A DNA stretch of 35,485 nt, from positions 1 through 35,485 of the forward strand of contig JAPLTU010000068.1 in the NCBI GenBank assembly GCA_026397965.1. Reading direction: 5' to 3'. Source of the DNA: Verrucomicrobiota bacterium (GTDB taxonomy: Bacteria > Verrucomicrobiota > Verrucomicrobiia > Opitutales > UBA953). Shown here piece after piece: positions 6,090-15,188 of the stretch (positions within the stretch are counted from its first letter, which is position 1; every line of letters begins with the position of its first letter). Both the position numbers and the translations under genes were made by a program. The notes beneath the pieces were generated by a model. That model was not told where the DNA came from, did no database searches, and saw nothing but the letters and a program-made list of their open reading frames with translations.

Positions 6090-6611
6090 TCACTTATTCC
6101 ACGGCGCCTTGGCGATCAGCAGCCCCATGCCGCACCAATCCGTGACGCCAGCGAAGATTAGTCCAGCGCCCACGAAGCCGCTCAGGCCGTAGAAGCCCGG
6201 GTGGGCAAAGGTGCCGAGTATGACACCGGTAAAGACCATCGAGCCCGCCGCAATGCGGACTTGGCGTTCGATGGAGATGACGCCTTTCGAAGATTTATCC
6301 AGAGCCACGCCGGCCTTCACGCAAGCGGCGGTACCACCCGAAACCACGAGGAGATGCAGGCCTTTCCCGGAGATTCGTTCCGCCGCGATCGTGGCACGTT
6401 TGCCAGCCGCGCAGAGGAGTACGACGTGTCGGGCGGCATCACCGCCTCGGAGTTCGGCGACTTTGGCGACAGTCACGAGTTCCAGCGGAAGATGGATGGC
6501 TGTGCGCACATGGCCTCCGCGAAATTCGGCGGCGGAACGCACGTCCAGAGGGAGAGAACCTCGCGTGCGTTCGGCTTCGATCTCGGTCGGGGCGATGGTT
6601 TCGATGGTCAT
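6090..6611 (-). CDS. Rhodanese with DUF2892 membrane tail (YgaP-like)
   Basis: The 173-residue product has an N-terminal rhodanese domain (residues about 1-100) with the persulfide-forming Cys67 in the loop CAAGKR. A C-terminal DUF2892-type region (about 112-170) holds two hydrophobic segments. This matches the layout of E. coli YgaP, an inner-membrane sulfurtransferase that handles sulfane sulfur. The start at ATG 6611 is chosen because it overlaps the leuA stop as ATGA (6608-6611); the reading frame is open further upstream but lies inside leuA. Coupled translation with leuA is therefore likely, though no metabolic link between them is obvious. Confidence 0.85.
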   Translation of the reverse strand: MTIETIAPTEIEAERTRGSLPLDVRSAAEFRGGHVRTAIHLPLELVTVAKVAELRGGDAARHVVLLCAAGKRATIAAERISGKGLHLLVVSGGTAACVKAGVALDKSSKGVISIERQVRIAAGSMVFTGVILGTFAHPGFYGLSGFVGAGLIFAGVTDWCGMGLLIAKAPWNK

Positions 6612-8272
6612 CGTTCGAGGCGGTTGGCCGCGCTGACGAGGGCCTTGAGGCCGGCGAGTTCGATATTCGCATCCACGCCGCAACCCCAGGCGGTGCGGCC
6701 ATCCTTGGACTGCAGTGACACATAGGCGGCGGCGGAAGATTCCGAGCCAGCGGTCAAAGCATGCGAACGGTAATCCTTGAGAGAGAAGTTTGCCCAACCC
6801 TTGGAGTCGAGGGCGTGCACGAGCGCGCTAATCGGGCCGTTGCCTTCACCGGTGAGGGTGAAGGTCTTGCCGGCGTGACGGACCTCGGCCTCACAGCGCA
6901 CGGTCTGCTTATTGACGGGCGTCGAGCTGAACGCGACGAGCTCGAGCGGGCTGGAGATATTGACGAAATCCAGGCGGAAGCGCTCATGGATTTCCGCCGG
7001 CGAGAGTTCTTTGCTGTGCTTATCGGCGTACTTGCCGATGAGGTTGCCGACTTCCGGGTGCATCAGCTTCGGGAGATCGAAACCGAATTCACGGTCGAGC
7101 ACGTAGGCGACGCCGCCCTTGCCGCTCTGCGAGTTGATGCGGATGATGGCCTCGTACGAACGTCCAATATCCATCGGGTCGATGGTGAGGTAGGGGACGT
7201 CCCAGAGGGCGCCATGGCCGATTTTGCCACGGCGATCCATGCCCTTCTTGATGGCGTCTTGGTGGGGGCCCGAGAAGGCCGTGAAGACGAGGTCGCCGCC
7301 ATACGGGTGGCGGTCATGCACGCTCATACGGGTCACGCGCTCGAAGACTTCGCGGATCGCGCCGAGGTTGCGGAAGTCCAAATGCGGATCGATGCCGTGC
7401 GAGAAAAGATTGAGCGCAACGGTGACGATATCCACGTTGCCCGTGCGCTCGCCGTTACCGAAAAGCGTGCCTTCGACGCGGTCCGCGCCCGCCATCAGGC
7501 CGAGTTCAGTCGCGGCGACGCCGGTGCCGCGGTCGTTGTGTGTGTGCAATGAGACGATGGCCAACGCGCGGTTGCTGAGATGGCGGCAGAACCACTCAAT
7601 CTGGTCGGCGTGCGTATTGGGCGTGCCGGCTTCGACGGTCAGTGGTAGGTTCAGGATGATCTTCTTTTGGGCCGAAGCACCCCAGGCCGCGGCCACAGCT
7701 TCGCAGACTTCGAGGGCGTAATCGGGCTCGGTGAGCACGAACGTCTCGGGGCTGAATTCCAATTGCCAATGCGTCTCGGGCTGCGCTTCGGTGAGTTCGC
7801 GGATGAGCTTGGTCCCGTTCACCGCCATCTCGAGCACTTGGGCTTTGGACAGGCCGAAGACAATGTCGCGCTGGGCGGGGTTGGTCGGCGTGTAGAGATG
7901 GACAATCGCGCGGTGGGCGCCTTTGAGTGATTCGAGCGTGCGCCGGATTAGATGTTCGCGCGCCTGGACGAGCACTTGGACGGAGACGTCCTCAGGAATC
8001 AGTTTCTTTTCGATTAATTCCCGGGTGAAAGCGAACTCGGTATCGGAAGCGGAAGGAAAGCCAATTTCGATTTCTTTGAAACCGATCCGGCAAAGCATCT
8101 GGAACATCTCGTGCTTCTCGGGCACGTTCATCGGGATCGCCAAGGCTTGGTTACCGTCGCGGAGGTCGACGGAGCACCAGCGCGGAGCTTGCTCGAGACG
8201 GGCGTCAGGCCAGCGCCGATCGGGGAGCTTGACGGTCTCGAAGGGGCGATATTTCTGCCGAGGGTTTTCCAT
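6608..8272 (-). CDS. leuA: 2-isopropylmalate synthase, LeuA2 type
   Basis: The 554-residue product condenses acetyl-CoA with 2-oxoisovalerate, the first committed step of leucine synthesis. The N-terminal TIM barrel carries the HMGL-like signature SVDLRDGNQAL (34-44), in which Asp36/Arg38 belong to the metal and substrate site. Further on are the metal ligands in SLHTHNDRG and the FGNGERTGNVD loop. The C-terminal part (last 120 residues) is the leucine-sensing allosteric domain, so feedback inhibition is expected. Length and motifs fit the long alpha-type (LeuA2) enzymes. ATG 8272 gives the usual MENPRQKYRPF-type start; the upstream extension crosses a terminator and is rejected. It overlaps the rhodanese gene by four bases. 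Confidence 0.93.
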   Translation of the reverse strand: MENPRQKYRPFETVKLPDRRWPDARLEQAPRWCSVDLRDGNQALAIPMNVPEKHEMFQMLCRIGFKEIEIGFPSASDTEFAFTRELIEKKLIPEDVSVQVLVQAREHLIRRTLESLKGAHRAIVHLYTPTNPAQRDIVFGLSKAQVLEMAVNGTKLIRELTEAQPETHWQLEFSPETFVLTEPDYALEVCEAVAAAWGASAQKKIILNLPLTVEAGTPNTHADQIEWFCRHLSNRALAIVSLHTHNDRGTGVAATELGLMAGADRVEGTLFGNGERTGNVDIVTVALNLFSHGIDPHLDFRNLGAIREVFERVTRMSVHDRHPYGGDLVFTAFSGPHQDAIKKGMDRRGKIGHGALWDVPYLTIDPMDIGRSYEAIIRINSQSGKGGVAYVLDREFGFDLPKLMHPEVGNLIGKYADKHSKELSPAEIHERFRLDFVNISSPLELVAFSSTPVNKQTVRCEAEVRHAGKTFTLTGEGNGPISALVHALDSKGWANFSLKDYRSHALTAGSESSAAAYVSLQSKDGRTAWGCGVDANIELAGLKALVSAANRLER

Positions 8273-8343
8273 AGCGGTCGAAAGTAAGAGGGTGGTGAGA
8301 AGGGGGGTGGACTGGCGAGCGTGGGTTTGGTCCTGTAAAAACA

Positions 8344-8375
8344 AAAAGCCCACCCGGTTGTCCGGGTGGGCTTTT
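8344..8375 (-). terminator. Terminator of the small basic protein gene
   Basis: A perfect 14-bp stem (8344-8357 with 8362-8375, loop TTGT), GC-rich in its inner 10 bp, is flanked by an A-run on the left that reads as U-rich on the minus transcript. It lies 23 bases after the stop of the small basic protein and separates it from leuA. Confidence 0.85.
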
Positions 8376-8397
8376 CGCAAAAGAACGAAACCCGGAC

Positions 8398-8556
8398 TTA
8401 GGCGTCAGGTTTGGTCTTTGGAAGCTTGGTCACGCGCTTGATGTCCTTAATGGTACCGCGCTTTTTGAGCAATTCCACGCGTTCGAAGCGCTTCAAGACG
8501 TTGCGCTTGGTGCCCGAAGAGGAACCGCCGGTTTTAAAACTATTGTGCTGGGTCAT
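8398..8556 (-). CDS. Small basic protein, Chlamydiae/Verrucomicrobia/Planctomycetes family
   Basis: The 52-residue, Lys/Arg-rich product (MTQHNSFKTGG... with the core KRNVLKRFERVELLKKRG and an ending of VTKLPKTKP) matches a small basic protein family I know from Chlamydiae, Verrucomicrobia and Planctomycetes (TIGR04137, by memory). Its charge and constancy suggest a ribosome-associated or RNA-binding role, which is not established. ATG 8556 is chosen because the conserved part starts there; the 26 upstream codons are unlike the family. It has its own strong terminator, so it is a single-gene transcript. Confidence 0.85.
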   Translation of the reverse strand: MTQHNSFKTGGSSSGTKRNVLKRFERVELLKKRGTIKDIKRVTKLPKTKPDA

Positions 8557-8623
8557 GGCCGTAAGGTGGGTGGAAGGTTGGAGAAAAGGGCAGGAGGGGT
8601 CGGGGGCAAGGGGAAAAGCGTTT

Positions 8624-8643
8624 AAAAAGGCCATCCCGGCCTT
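8624..8643 (-). terminator. Terminator of the DUF1553-DUF1501 operon
   Basis: On the minus strand a 6-bp stem AAGGCC / GGCCTT (8638-8643 with 8627-8632) is followed directly by a T-rich run (8621-8628). A weaker hairpin precedes it (around 8650-8664). It starts about 20 bases after the DUF1501 stop codon. Confidence 0.65.
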
Positions 8644-8665
8644 CTCGACCAGTCCGCAGGCTGGT

Positions 8666-10135
8666 TCAGGCCTGTTTTAGGATGCCCTTCACCACGTGAC
8701 CTTCGACGTCGGTCAGGCGGAATTGCCGGCCCTGGTAGCGGAAGAGGAGGCCCTCGTGGTTGATCCCGAAGAGGTGCATGAGGGTGGCCTGCATATCATG
8801 GATATGAACTCGGTCTTTGGTGATGTTCCAGCCGAACTCATCGGTGGCGCCGTGGACGTAGCCCGGCTTCACGCCGCCGCCAGCGAGCCACCAGGAGTAG
8901 GCGCGGCCAAAATGGTCGCGGCCCTTAAAGCCCTGGCCCTGCTGGTTCTGGCCGAACGGGGTGCGGCCGAACTCGCCGCCCCAGACCACTAAGGTGTCGT
9001 CGAGCAGGCCGCGCTGCTTGAGGTCCTTGACGAGCGCGGCGCTCGCCTGGTCGGTGTCGAGGCACTGCTGCGCGAGTTGGCCGGTGGTAAGATTATTATG
9101 CTGATCCCAACCGGAATGCATCAGCTGCGTGAAACGCACGCCGCGCTCGGCGAGGCGTCGGGCGATGAGGCAGTTATTAGCGAAGGTGCCAGGATTGAGG
9201 ACGTCGGGGCCGTACATCTCGAGCACGGATTTTGGCTCGTTCTTGAAGTCAAGCAAGTCGGGCACGGAGGCCTGCATGCGGAAGGCCATTTCATATTGCG
9301 AGATACGCGTATCAATCTCGGGGTCGCCGACCTGACCGAGATGCTCGCGGTTGAGCGCCTGCATGTCGTCGAGCATCGTGCGGCGCGCGTCGCGGCTGAC
9401 TCCCGCCGGGTTGCCGACGAACGGTACCGGATCGCCGACGCCCCGGAAGCGGACGCCTTGATGTTTCCCGGGCAGGAAACCGTTGGACCAATAGTGTTCG
9501 AAGAAGAGTTGCCCGCAGGTTTTAGCCGTATCCGAAGAGGTCATCACGACATATGACGGTAGATCTTCGTTCATCGTTCCAAGTCCGTAAGACAACCAAG
9601 CACCCATCGACGGGCGGCCGGGAATCTGCGAACCGGTCATGAAGAACGTTACGCCCGGCGCGTGGTTCACCGCCTCGGTGTTCATCGAGCGCACAATGCA
9701 GAGCTCGTCGGCAATCGCACCGGTGAAAGGCAGCATTTCGCTCATTTCGATGCCGCTGGAGCCCCACTTTTTGAACGGTTTGATGGCACCGACGCAGTTA
9801 TATTTCGCGTAGCCGCTCGACATCGAGGAGAGACGCGTGTCGCCGCGTACGCTCGCCGGGATTTCCTGTCCGGCCATTTTCTCGAGGAGCGGTTTGTGGT
9901 CGAAAAGGTCGACGTGCGAAGGTCCGCCGCCCTGCCAGAGGCAAATCATCCGCTTGGCCTTGGGGGCGAAGTGCGGCAGGCCGGGCAGGCCGCCGATGGG
10001 ATTGGCCGCGGCCTTGGCGTCGCGGGCGAGCAGGGAGCCGAGGGCGACGGCGCCGATGCCTTGGACGCCGGCACTAAGGAAACTGCGTCGCGTGAGTCGC
10101 GTCCGCCATTCAGAGGGAGAGAGTTCGAAGTCCAT
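8666..10135 (-). CDS. DUF1501 protein, Tat-exported
   Basis: The 489-residue product belongs to DUF1501, a family placed in the alkaline phosphatase/sulfatase fold clan and very common in Planctomycetes and Verrucomicrobia. A twin-arginine signal is visible at the N-terminus (TRRSFLS, residues 15-21, then a hydrophobic stretch ending in AKAA). The family core starts with AKRMICLWQGGGPSHVDLFD and ends with WGGEFGRTPFGQ and GRDHFGRAYSWWLAGGGVKPG. No catalytic activity has been proved for the family to my knowledge. The gene starts five bases after the DUF1549/DUF1553 gene and is probably translated with it; such pairs are standard. ATG 10135 is preferred over 10186, which would put the start inside the upstream gene. 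Confidence 0.9.
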   Translation of the reverse strand: MDFELSPSEWRTRLTRRSFLSAGVQGIGAVALGSLLARDAKAAANPIGGLPGLPHFAPKAKRMICLWQGGGPSHVDLFDHKPLLEKMAGQEIPASVRGDTRLSSMSSGYAKYNCVGAIKPFKKWGSSGIEMSEMLPFTGAIADELCIVRSMNTEAVNHAPGVTFFMTGSQIPGRPSMGAWLSYGLGTMNEDLPSYVVMTSSDTAKTCGQLFFEHYWSNGFLPGKHQGVRFRGVGDPVPFVGNPAGVSRDARRTMLDDMQALNREHLGQVGDPEIDTRISQYEMAFRMQASVPDLLDFKNEPKSVLEMYGPDVLNPGTFANNCLIARRLAERGVRFTQLMHSGWDQHNNLTTGQLAQQCLDTDQASAALVKDLKQRGLLDDTLVVWGGEFGRTPFGQNQQGQGFKGRDHFGRAYSWWLAGGGVKPGYVHGATDEFGWNITKDRVHIHDMQATLMHLFGINHEGLLFRYQGRQFRLTDVEGHVVKGILKQA

Positions 10136-10140
10136 GGGGT

Positions 10141-12669
10141 TCAGTCGCGGGTGACGGCAGCGTCGAGGTTGTAGAGGGCGAGGCAAGTGGCGGTGAGCGC
10201 GGCGTGTTCGGCGACGGGGAGCTTCGGGTCGCGTTTGCTTTCACCAATCACGAGTAGCGCGTCGGCGGCCTTCGCGTCGGCGGCGTAGACCGCTCGCTGG
10301 TTGGCGAGCAGCTTGGCAAGTAAGGCGGGTTCTTTGCCGGAGGGTTCACGGCCGAGCACGCGGGCGAAGGCGCGCGCGAGACGGGCTTCGTCGGTCGTCT
10401 GTTCCTTGGTCACGCTTTGGGCGAGCACGCGGGCGGCTTCGACCCAGGTCGGGTCGTTGAGCATCGTGAGTGCGTGCAGGGGCGAAGAGGTCGTGGCAGT
10501 TCGCACCCGGCAGGTCTGCCGCGCCGAGCTATCGAACATGTTCACCGGCGCGATGGTGCGGCGCCAGAAGGTGTAGAGCGAACGGCGATAGAGATCCGTC
10601 CCCTGTGAAGTCGGGTAGGTGAAATCCCGTTCCTTGGTAATGGCGAGGCTTTCCCAGGGGTTTTCTGGCAGGTAAGGATAGACGGGAACGCCGCCGATTT
10701 TTCCGTTAAGTAAACCGCTGGAAGCTAAGGCGACATCGCGCAGGACCATCGAAGGCAACCGGAGTCGAGGGGCGTGCGAGAGCAGTTTATTTTCCGGATC
10801 CTTTTGCAGCTGTTCCGGCGTGATGTGGCTGGACTGACGATAGGTTTTGCTCGTGAGGATGAGTTTCTGGAGCGCTTTCAACTTCCATCCCGATTCACGG
10901 AATTCGACGGCAAGCCAATCCAGCAGTTCTTGGTGCGTCGGCCGATCACTCTGGACACCGAGGTCTTCGGAGGTGCGCACGATGCCTTTGCCGAAGAGTT
11001 GTTGCCATTGCCGATTCACTTGCACGCGCGCCGCGAGCGGATGCTCTGGGCTGAAAAGCCATTGGGCCAGTCCGAGGCGATTCTTAGGTGCGTCCTTTGG
11101 TAGTGGTGGAAGAAAGCCGGGGGCATCAAAGGTGACCTTTTCCTTCTTCGAGAGATAAGCGCCGCGGTCGAGGATGTTGGTATCGCGAGGCATGTCGTCG
11201 CTCATCACCATGACTCGAGGCAGGACGTCGCCGCGGTAGCCGTCGAGCGCGGCTTTTGCCTTATCGATAGTCATAACGCCCGGGATTTTTTTACGCTCTT
11301 CGATGAAAACGACTTTATCGAAGTGGGCGCGGTGCTTCTTCGTCTCCGCCGCGGTACGCTTTTTGTCCGGCACGAGCAGGGCCTCGATTTCCTTAGGCAG
11401 CATGCCTTTATCTTTATTGGGTTTTGCGAGCCAGTTCGCAAAGGCTGTGTTTTGGAGAGTGAAGAAGGCTTTATTCTTGGTGTCAAAATTGGCTTGGAGC
11501 TTCATGAGTTCCGCGGCCTGTTCGGCGGAAGGGGCTTCGACGACGGTGGTGTCGAGGCGGAAGCGGCTACGGCCGCCGGTCTGCGTGGGGCCGCCACTCG
11601 GCGTGCCGCGTTCCTTCACATGATTAAAGGCATCCATCCACTGATAGTAATCTTTTTGCGTGATCGGGTCGTACTTATGGTCGTGGCACTGGGCACAGGC
11701 GACCGTGAGGCCAAGCCAAGTGGTCGTGGTGCTTTCGACGCGGTCGAAGAGGCTGACGTAGCGTTGTTCTTCGGCGATATTGCCGCCCTCGCCGTTGAGG
11801 ATGTGGTTGCGATTGAAAGCCGTCGCGATTTTTTGCTCGGGCGTGGCGTTGGGCAACAGATCGCCCGCGAGCATCTCGGTGCTGAGCTGGTCGAAGGGCT
11901 TGTCTTCGTTGAGGTTTTTCACCAACCAATCTCGCCAGAGCCATTGGAAGGTGTCCCCGTCTTGTTGGAAGCCGTTGCTGTCCGCGTAGCGCGAAGCATC
12001 CAGCCAAGGCAGGGCCATGCGTTCGCCGTAGTGGGGCGAGGCCATCAGGCGGTCGATTTGTTTCTCGTAAGCAACGGGGCTCGTATCCGCGATGAAGGCA
12101 GCGGTTTCTTCGGGCGAGGGGGGCAGGCCGGTAAGGTCCAGAGAAAGGCGGCGCAGTAACGTGGCCTTCGGGGCCTCGGGTGAAAGTGTCAGGCCAGCCT
12201 TGGCGAGCTTTTCGACCACAAACGCGTCTACCGGATTTTTTTCACCGTTCGCGGGAAGTGGAGAACGGACGGGCGCGATGAAGGTCCAGTGCGGCTTGTA
12301 GATGGCACCTTCCGCAATCCAGCGCTTCAAGATGGCTCGTTGGGCCTCCGTCACGCTGCGATGCGAGTCCGGCGGGGGCATGACTTCTTCCGAGTCTTTT
12401 GAATAGAGGCGTTTGACTAATTCGCTGGCATGGATGTCGCCGGGCACGAAAGCCTTTTTCTTGAGGGCTTCTTCCCTGATATCCAAGCGGAGTTTCGATT
12501 TGCGTTTGTTGGCGTCTGGCCCGTGACAATAAAAGCAATTTTCGGAGAGAATCGGCCGAATGTCGGTGTTGAAGTCGAGCGGCTTAGGTTCGACGGCGAA
12601 CGAAGCACCGGGCAGGCCGGTAATCAGGCCGGCAATCAGGATCGGCAGAGGGAGGGTCGTCCGCGGCAT
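10141..12669 (-). CDS. Planctomycete cytochrome c / DUF1549 / DUF1553 protein
   Basis: The 842-residue product has a signal peptide (1-25), a cytochrome c-like domain with the haem motif CFYCH (Cys45, Cys48, His49) and possible axial Met97 in EVMPPPDSHR. DUF1549 follows (about 147-350) and contains a second CxxCH, CAQCH at 325-329, then DUF1553 (about 520-800). This is the 'PSD1' protein type abundant in Planctomycetes and Verrucomicrobia. It is predicted to be periplasmic and to carry haem; a role in extracellular or periplasmic oxidation of polymers is often proposed but unproved. It is the first gene of a two-gene unit with DUF1501. Confidence 0.9.
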   Translation of the reverse strand: MPRTTLPLPILIAGLITGLPGASFAVEPKPLDFNTDIRPILSENCFYCHGPDANKRKSKLRLDIREEALKKKAFVPGDIHASELVKRLYSKDSEEVMPPPDSHRSVTEAQRAILKRWIAEGAIYKPHWTFIAPVRSPLPANGEKNPVDAFVVEKLAKAGLTLSPEAPKATLLRRLSLDLTGLPPSPEETAAFIADTSPVAYEKQIDRLMASPHYGERMALPWLDASRYADSNGFQQDGDTFQWLWRDWLVKNLNEDKPFDQLSTEMLAGDLLPNATPEQKIATAFNRNHILNGEGGNIAEEQRYVSLFDRVESTTTTWLGLTVACAQCHDHKYDPITQKDYYQWMDAFNHVKERGTPSGGPTQTGGRSRFRLDTTVVEAPSAEQAAELMKLQANFDTKNKAFFTLQNTAFANWLAKPNKDKGMLPKEIEALLVPDKKRTAAETKKHRAHFDKVVFIEERKKIPGVMTIDKAKAALDGYRGDVLPRVMVMSDDMPRDTNILDRGAYLSKKEKVTFDAPGFLPPLPKDAPKNRLGLAQWLFSPEHPLAARVQVNRQWQQLFGKGIVRTSEDLGVQSDRPTHQELLDWLAVEFRESGWKLKALQKLILTSKTYRQSSHITPEQLQKDPENKLLSHAPRLRLPSMVLRDVALASSGLLNGKIGGVPVYPYLPENPWESLAITKERDFTYPTSQGTDLYRRSLYTFWRRTIAPVNMFDSSARQTCRVRTATTSSPLHALTMLNDPTWVEAARVLAQSVTKEQTTDEARLARAFARVLGREPSGKEPALLAKLLANQRAVYAADAKAADALLVIGESKRDPKLPVAEHAALTATCLALYNLDAAVTRD

Positions 12670-12776
12670 GAACTTTTACAAATTTGGGTGGGGTAATGAA
12701 TCGGCTTGCCGGGTGAGTGGCCTGTACTGGGTTCAAGTCTTATGAATGATACAGGGAATACGGCCAAAGGTTTCAA

Positions 12777-12782
12777 TATAAT
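12777..12782 (+). promoter_or_regulatory. Possible -10 box for the lptG/F gene
   Basis: A perfect TATAAT lies in the 207-base divergent region between the DUF1553 gene and the LptG/F gene. No good -35 hexamer is visible 16-18 bases upstream, so the assignment rests on the -10 alone. Confidence 0.35.
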
Positions 12783-12876
12783 TAAGCCTAACCGCGGGCC
12801 GATTGGGCGGTAAACAAGGAACGGCCGCCACCCTTTGAGGTTGCTGGAAAGCCCGTCCGTGTTGTCATGCGTTCCA

Positions 12877-13998
12877 GTGCGCATCCTCGATCGCTATTTA
12901 CTGACGGAATGGGTCAAGGTATTCGCCTTGTGCCTCCTGAGCTTTGGCGGGTTGCTGATGCTCTCCGAGGCTTATAATTGGATACCGGAATTCCTTTCCT
13001 GGGGTTCTTCTTTCACGACCATCGCCACTTATCTCGGGCTTTCTTTGGTGACGTTCATGTCGATGCTCCTTCCGATTTCTTTGCTGATTTCGGTCATCTT
13101 TGTCTTGGCGACAATGAATCGAAACCAGGAACTAGCCGCCGCCCGTGCCGCTGGTATCGGCATGTGGCGCCTGACCGCCCCGCTTTGGGCGGTAGGGCTC
13201 TTTTTTGCCGGCTTTCTCGCCGCGTTGAATGCCTATTGGGTGCCCGATACGCTGGAGCAGCAAACCGCAATCCACGAACGCGAACAATTCGCTGCTCTCC
13301 GTAAGAAGGGTGGCGCGGTGCTGCCCTCGAATCAGAGCGAATTCATTTCCTTTGATAATACCAAGGCCCATCGTCTCTGGTTCATGACTCGCCTGGGACT
13401 GACGACCGGCCAGGCCTTCGAGGTCATCGTCCATTCTTTTGACGAAAAAGGTCGCGAACTCCGGACGGTCTCCGCTCGTTTCGCCGATTTCAAGAAAGTC
13501 GCCGGGCGCTGGCAATGGACTTTCCGCGAGGGGCGTGATTTACATTTCGATCCCGCGACCGGCTCGCTGTTATCGCAGCCTCGTTTCAAGGAACTGACTG
13601 TGCCCGATTACGACGACGACCCCGAGGTCATGCTCTTTGCGACGCGCGCACCGGACACATTGTTGCTGCGCGAGGTGAGTCGTTTCGTCGAGCAGACGGG
13701 CTCGAATCCGACCGGCCGTAACGCCGCTTACGCGATGCGTTATCATGCCATCATGTCCGCACCGATGATTTGCTTGGTCGTCATCGCCGTCGCCATTCCT
13801 TTTTCTGTTGCGGGCGGGCGCATCAGCCCGATGGTTGGGGTGGCCAAGACCTTCGGACTTTTCCTCGTCTACTTCTTTGTTTCGTCGCTCTGCTCCGCCT
13901 TCGGCGAGAGTGGGGCCCTGCCGCCCATCGTCGCGGCTTGGTTGCCCGTAGTCTTGACGGCTGCTTGGGTGGTGCCGAAGTTGAAGGCGGTTAATTAA
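12877..13998 (+). CDS. LptF/LptG-family lipopolysaccharide export permease
   Basis: The product (373 residues from GTG 12877) is a YjgP/YjgQ family permease. LptF and LptG form the membrane part of the Lpt ABC transporter, which extracts LPS from the inner membrane. The pattern is typical: RILDRYLLTEW start, first membrane helix, a second and third helix near FMSMLLPISLLISVIFVLATMN, the conserved ELAAARAAGIG coupling segment that contacts LptB, a periplasmic jellyroll domain (about 130-270), and three C-terminal helices. GTG 12877 fits the family start; an in-frame TTG at 12835 would add 14 residues with no membrane-protein character. It heads a tight cluster with the methyltransferase and ruvA. 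The family does not allow LptF and LptG to be told apart by eye. Confidence 0.85.
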   Translation: MRILDRYLLTEWVKVFALCLLSFGGLLMLSEAYNWIPEFLSWGSSFTTIATYLGLSLVTFMSMLLPISLLISVIFVLATMNRNQELAAARAAGIGMWRLTAPLWAVGLFFAGFLAALNAYWVPDTLEQQTAIHEREQFAALRKKGGAVLPSNQSEFISFDNTKAHRLWFMTRLGLTTGQAFEVIVHSFDEKGRELRTVSARFADFKKVAGRWQWTFREGRDLHFDPATGSLLSQPRFKELTVPDYDDDPEVMLFATRAPDTLLLREVSRFVEQTGSNPTGRNAAYAMRYHAIMSAPMICLVVIAVAIPFSVAGGRISPMVGVAKTFGLFLVYFFVSSLCSAFGESGALPPIVAAWLPVVLTAAWVVPKLKAVN

Positions 13999-14003
13999 TC
14001 ATC

Positions 14004-15158
14004 ATGCTAAGAGCTATTCGTATTCGCCCCGGACGTCCCGCGCGCGCCCTCCGTGGTCACCCATGGGCCTTTCTCGGGGAAGTCGACTTTGCCGGTCAGC
14101 CGCCGCAGGACGGCGAGTGCGTCGAATTGAGCGATGTGAAAGGTCGTTGCGTCGGCGCAGGTCTCTGGAACGGAAAATCACAAATCGCTTGGCGTCGTTA
14201 TTCGCGTCGGCCCATCTCGCTCGACGGGCCTTTGCTCGAAGAGCTGGTCACGGCCGCCGTACAACGTCGCGCCGGCCAGCCGGTCTGTCGCCTGATCTGG
14301 TCCGAGGCGGATAGTCTTCCGGGTTTGGTCGTCGATCGTTATAACGATCTACTCACCGTCCAGGCGCTGACGTTGGGTATCGATCAGCGACTCGGCGTGA
14401 TTCTCGATATTTTACAGCGTTTACTGAAGCCCCGCGAAATCGTCATCCGTAACGATGCACCTTCGCGAAAACTCGAAGGTATGGACGTCGAGATACGGAC
14501 GGCTTCAGGCAAAGTTCTGGAGCCTTCGTGGATGGAAGTCGGCGGCGTGCAGGTTAAGATTGATCTCGTCAGTGGCCAAAAAACCGGGATGTACCTCGAC
14601 CAGCTCGACCAGCATGCGAATGTGGCCAAACTCGCCAAGGGTCGGCGCGTGCTCGACGCTTTCTGTAATCAGGGTGGCTTCGGTCTGGCCTGCGCCAAGG
14701 CTGGCGCGACGAGTGTCTTGGGGCTCGACTCTTCGGAGGATGCTATCGCGGCTGCCCGCTCTGCGGCCGAACGTAACGGCTTAAACGCCTCTTTCGAAGT
14801 CGCCAATGTCTTCGATTGGTTCACCGAACACCGCGAAGCCTCGTTCGACCTCATCATCCTGGATCCGCCGCCGTTCGCTCGCAGCAAAGACTCGGTCGAC
14901 GGTGCCTTGCGGGGTTATAAGGAACTTAATTTGCGTGCGCTGCGCCTCCTGGCTCCCGGCGGTATCCTGGCTACTTATTCCTGTTCGCACCGCGTTTCGG
15001 AAGAGATGTACCTCGAGGTCATCGAGGCTGCTGCGTCGGACGCCCGCCGCGAGGCCGTGGTCCTGGAGCGCACGTCCCAGCCGGCGGACCACCCGGTGCT
15101 GCTGAACTTCCCTGAGAGCCGTTACCTCAAGGGCTTCATCATCGAGATTCGGGCTTAA
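14004..15158 (+). CDS. RlmI-like class I SAM-dependent rRNA methyltransferase
   Basis: The 384-residue product combines an N-terminal PUA-like domain (1-75) with a Rossmann methyltransferase domain. SAM motif I is VLDAFCNQGGFGLACAK (216-232), with acidic LGLDSS (239-244) as motif II. Motif IV is ILDPPPFARSK (285-295) and motif VI is TYSCSHRVS (324-332), with the Cys expected for m5C chemistry. E. coli RlmI methylates C1962 of 23S rRNA to m5C; the same target is likely but not certain. It begins five bases after the LptG/F stop and is probably cotranscribed with it. Confidence 0.85.
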   Translation: MLRAIRIRPGRPARALRGHPWAFLGEVDFAGQPPQDGECVELSDVKGRCVGAGLWNGKSQIAWRRYSRRPISLDGPLLEELVTAAVQRRAGQPVCRLIWSEADSLPGLVVDRYNDLLTVQALTLGIDQRLGVILDILQRLLKPREIVIRNDAPSRKLEGMDVEIRTASGKVLEPSWMEVGGVQVKIDLVSGQKTGMYLDQLDQHANVAKLAKGRRVLDAFCNQGGFGLACAKAGATSVLGLDSSEDAIAAARSAAERNGLNASFEVANVFDWFTEHREASFDLIILDPPPFARSKDSVDGALRGYKELNLRALRLLAPGGILATYSCSHRVSEEMYLEVIEAAASDARREAVVLERTSQPADHPVLLNFPESRYLKGFIIEIRA

Positions 15159-15188
15159 CTCCCGGCCCGCTTCCGCTTTCATCGCACC

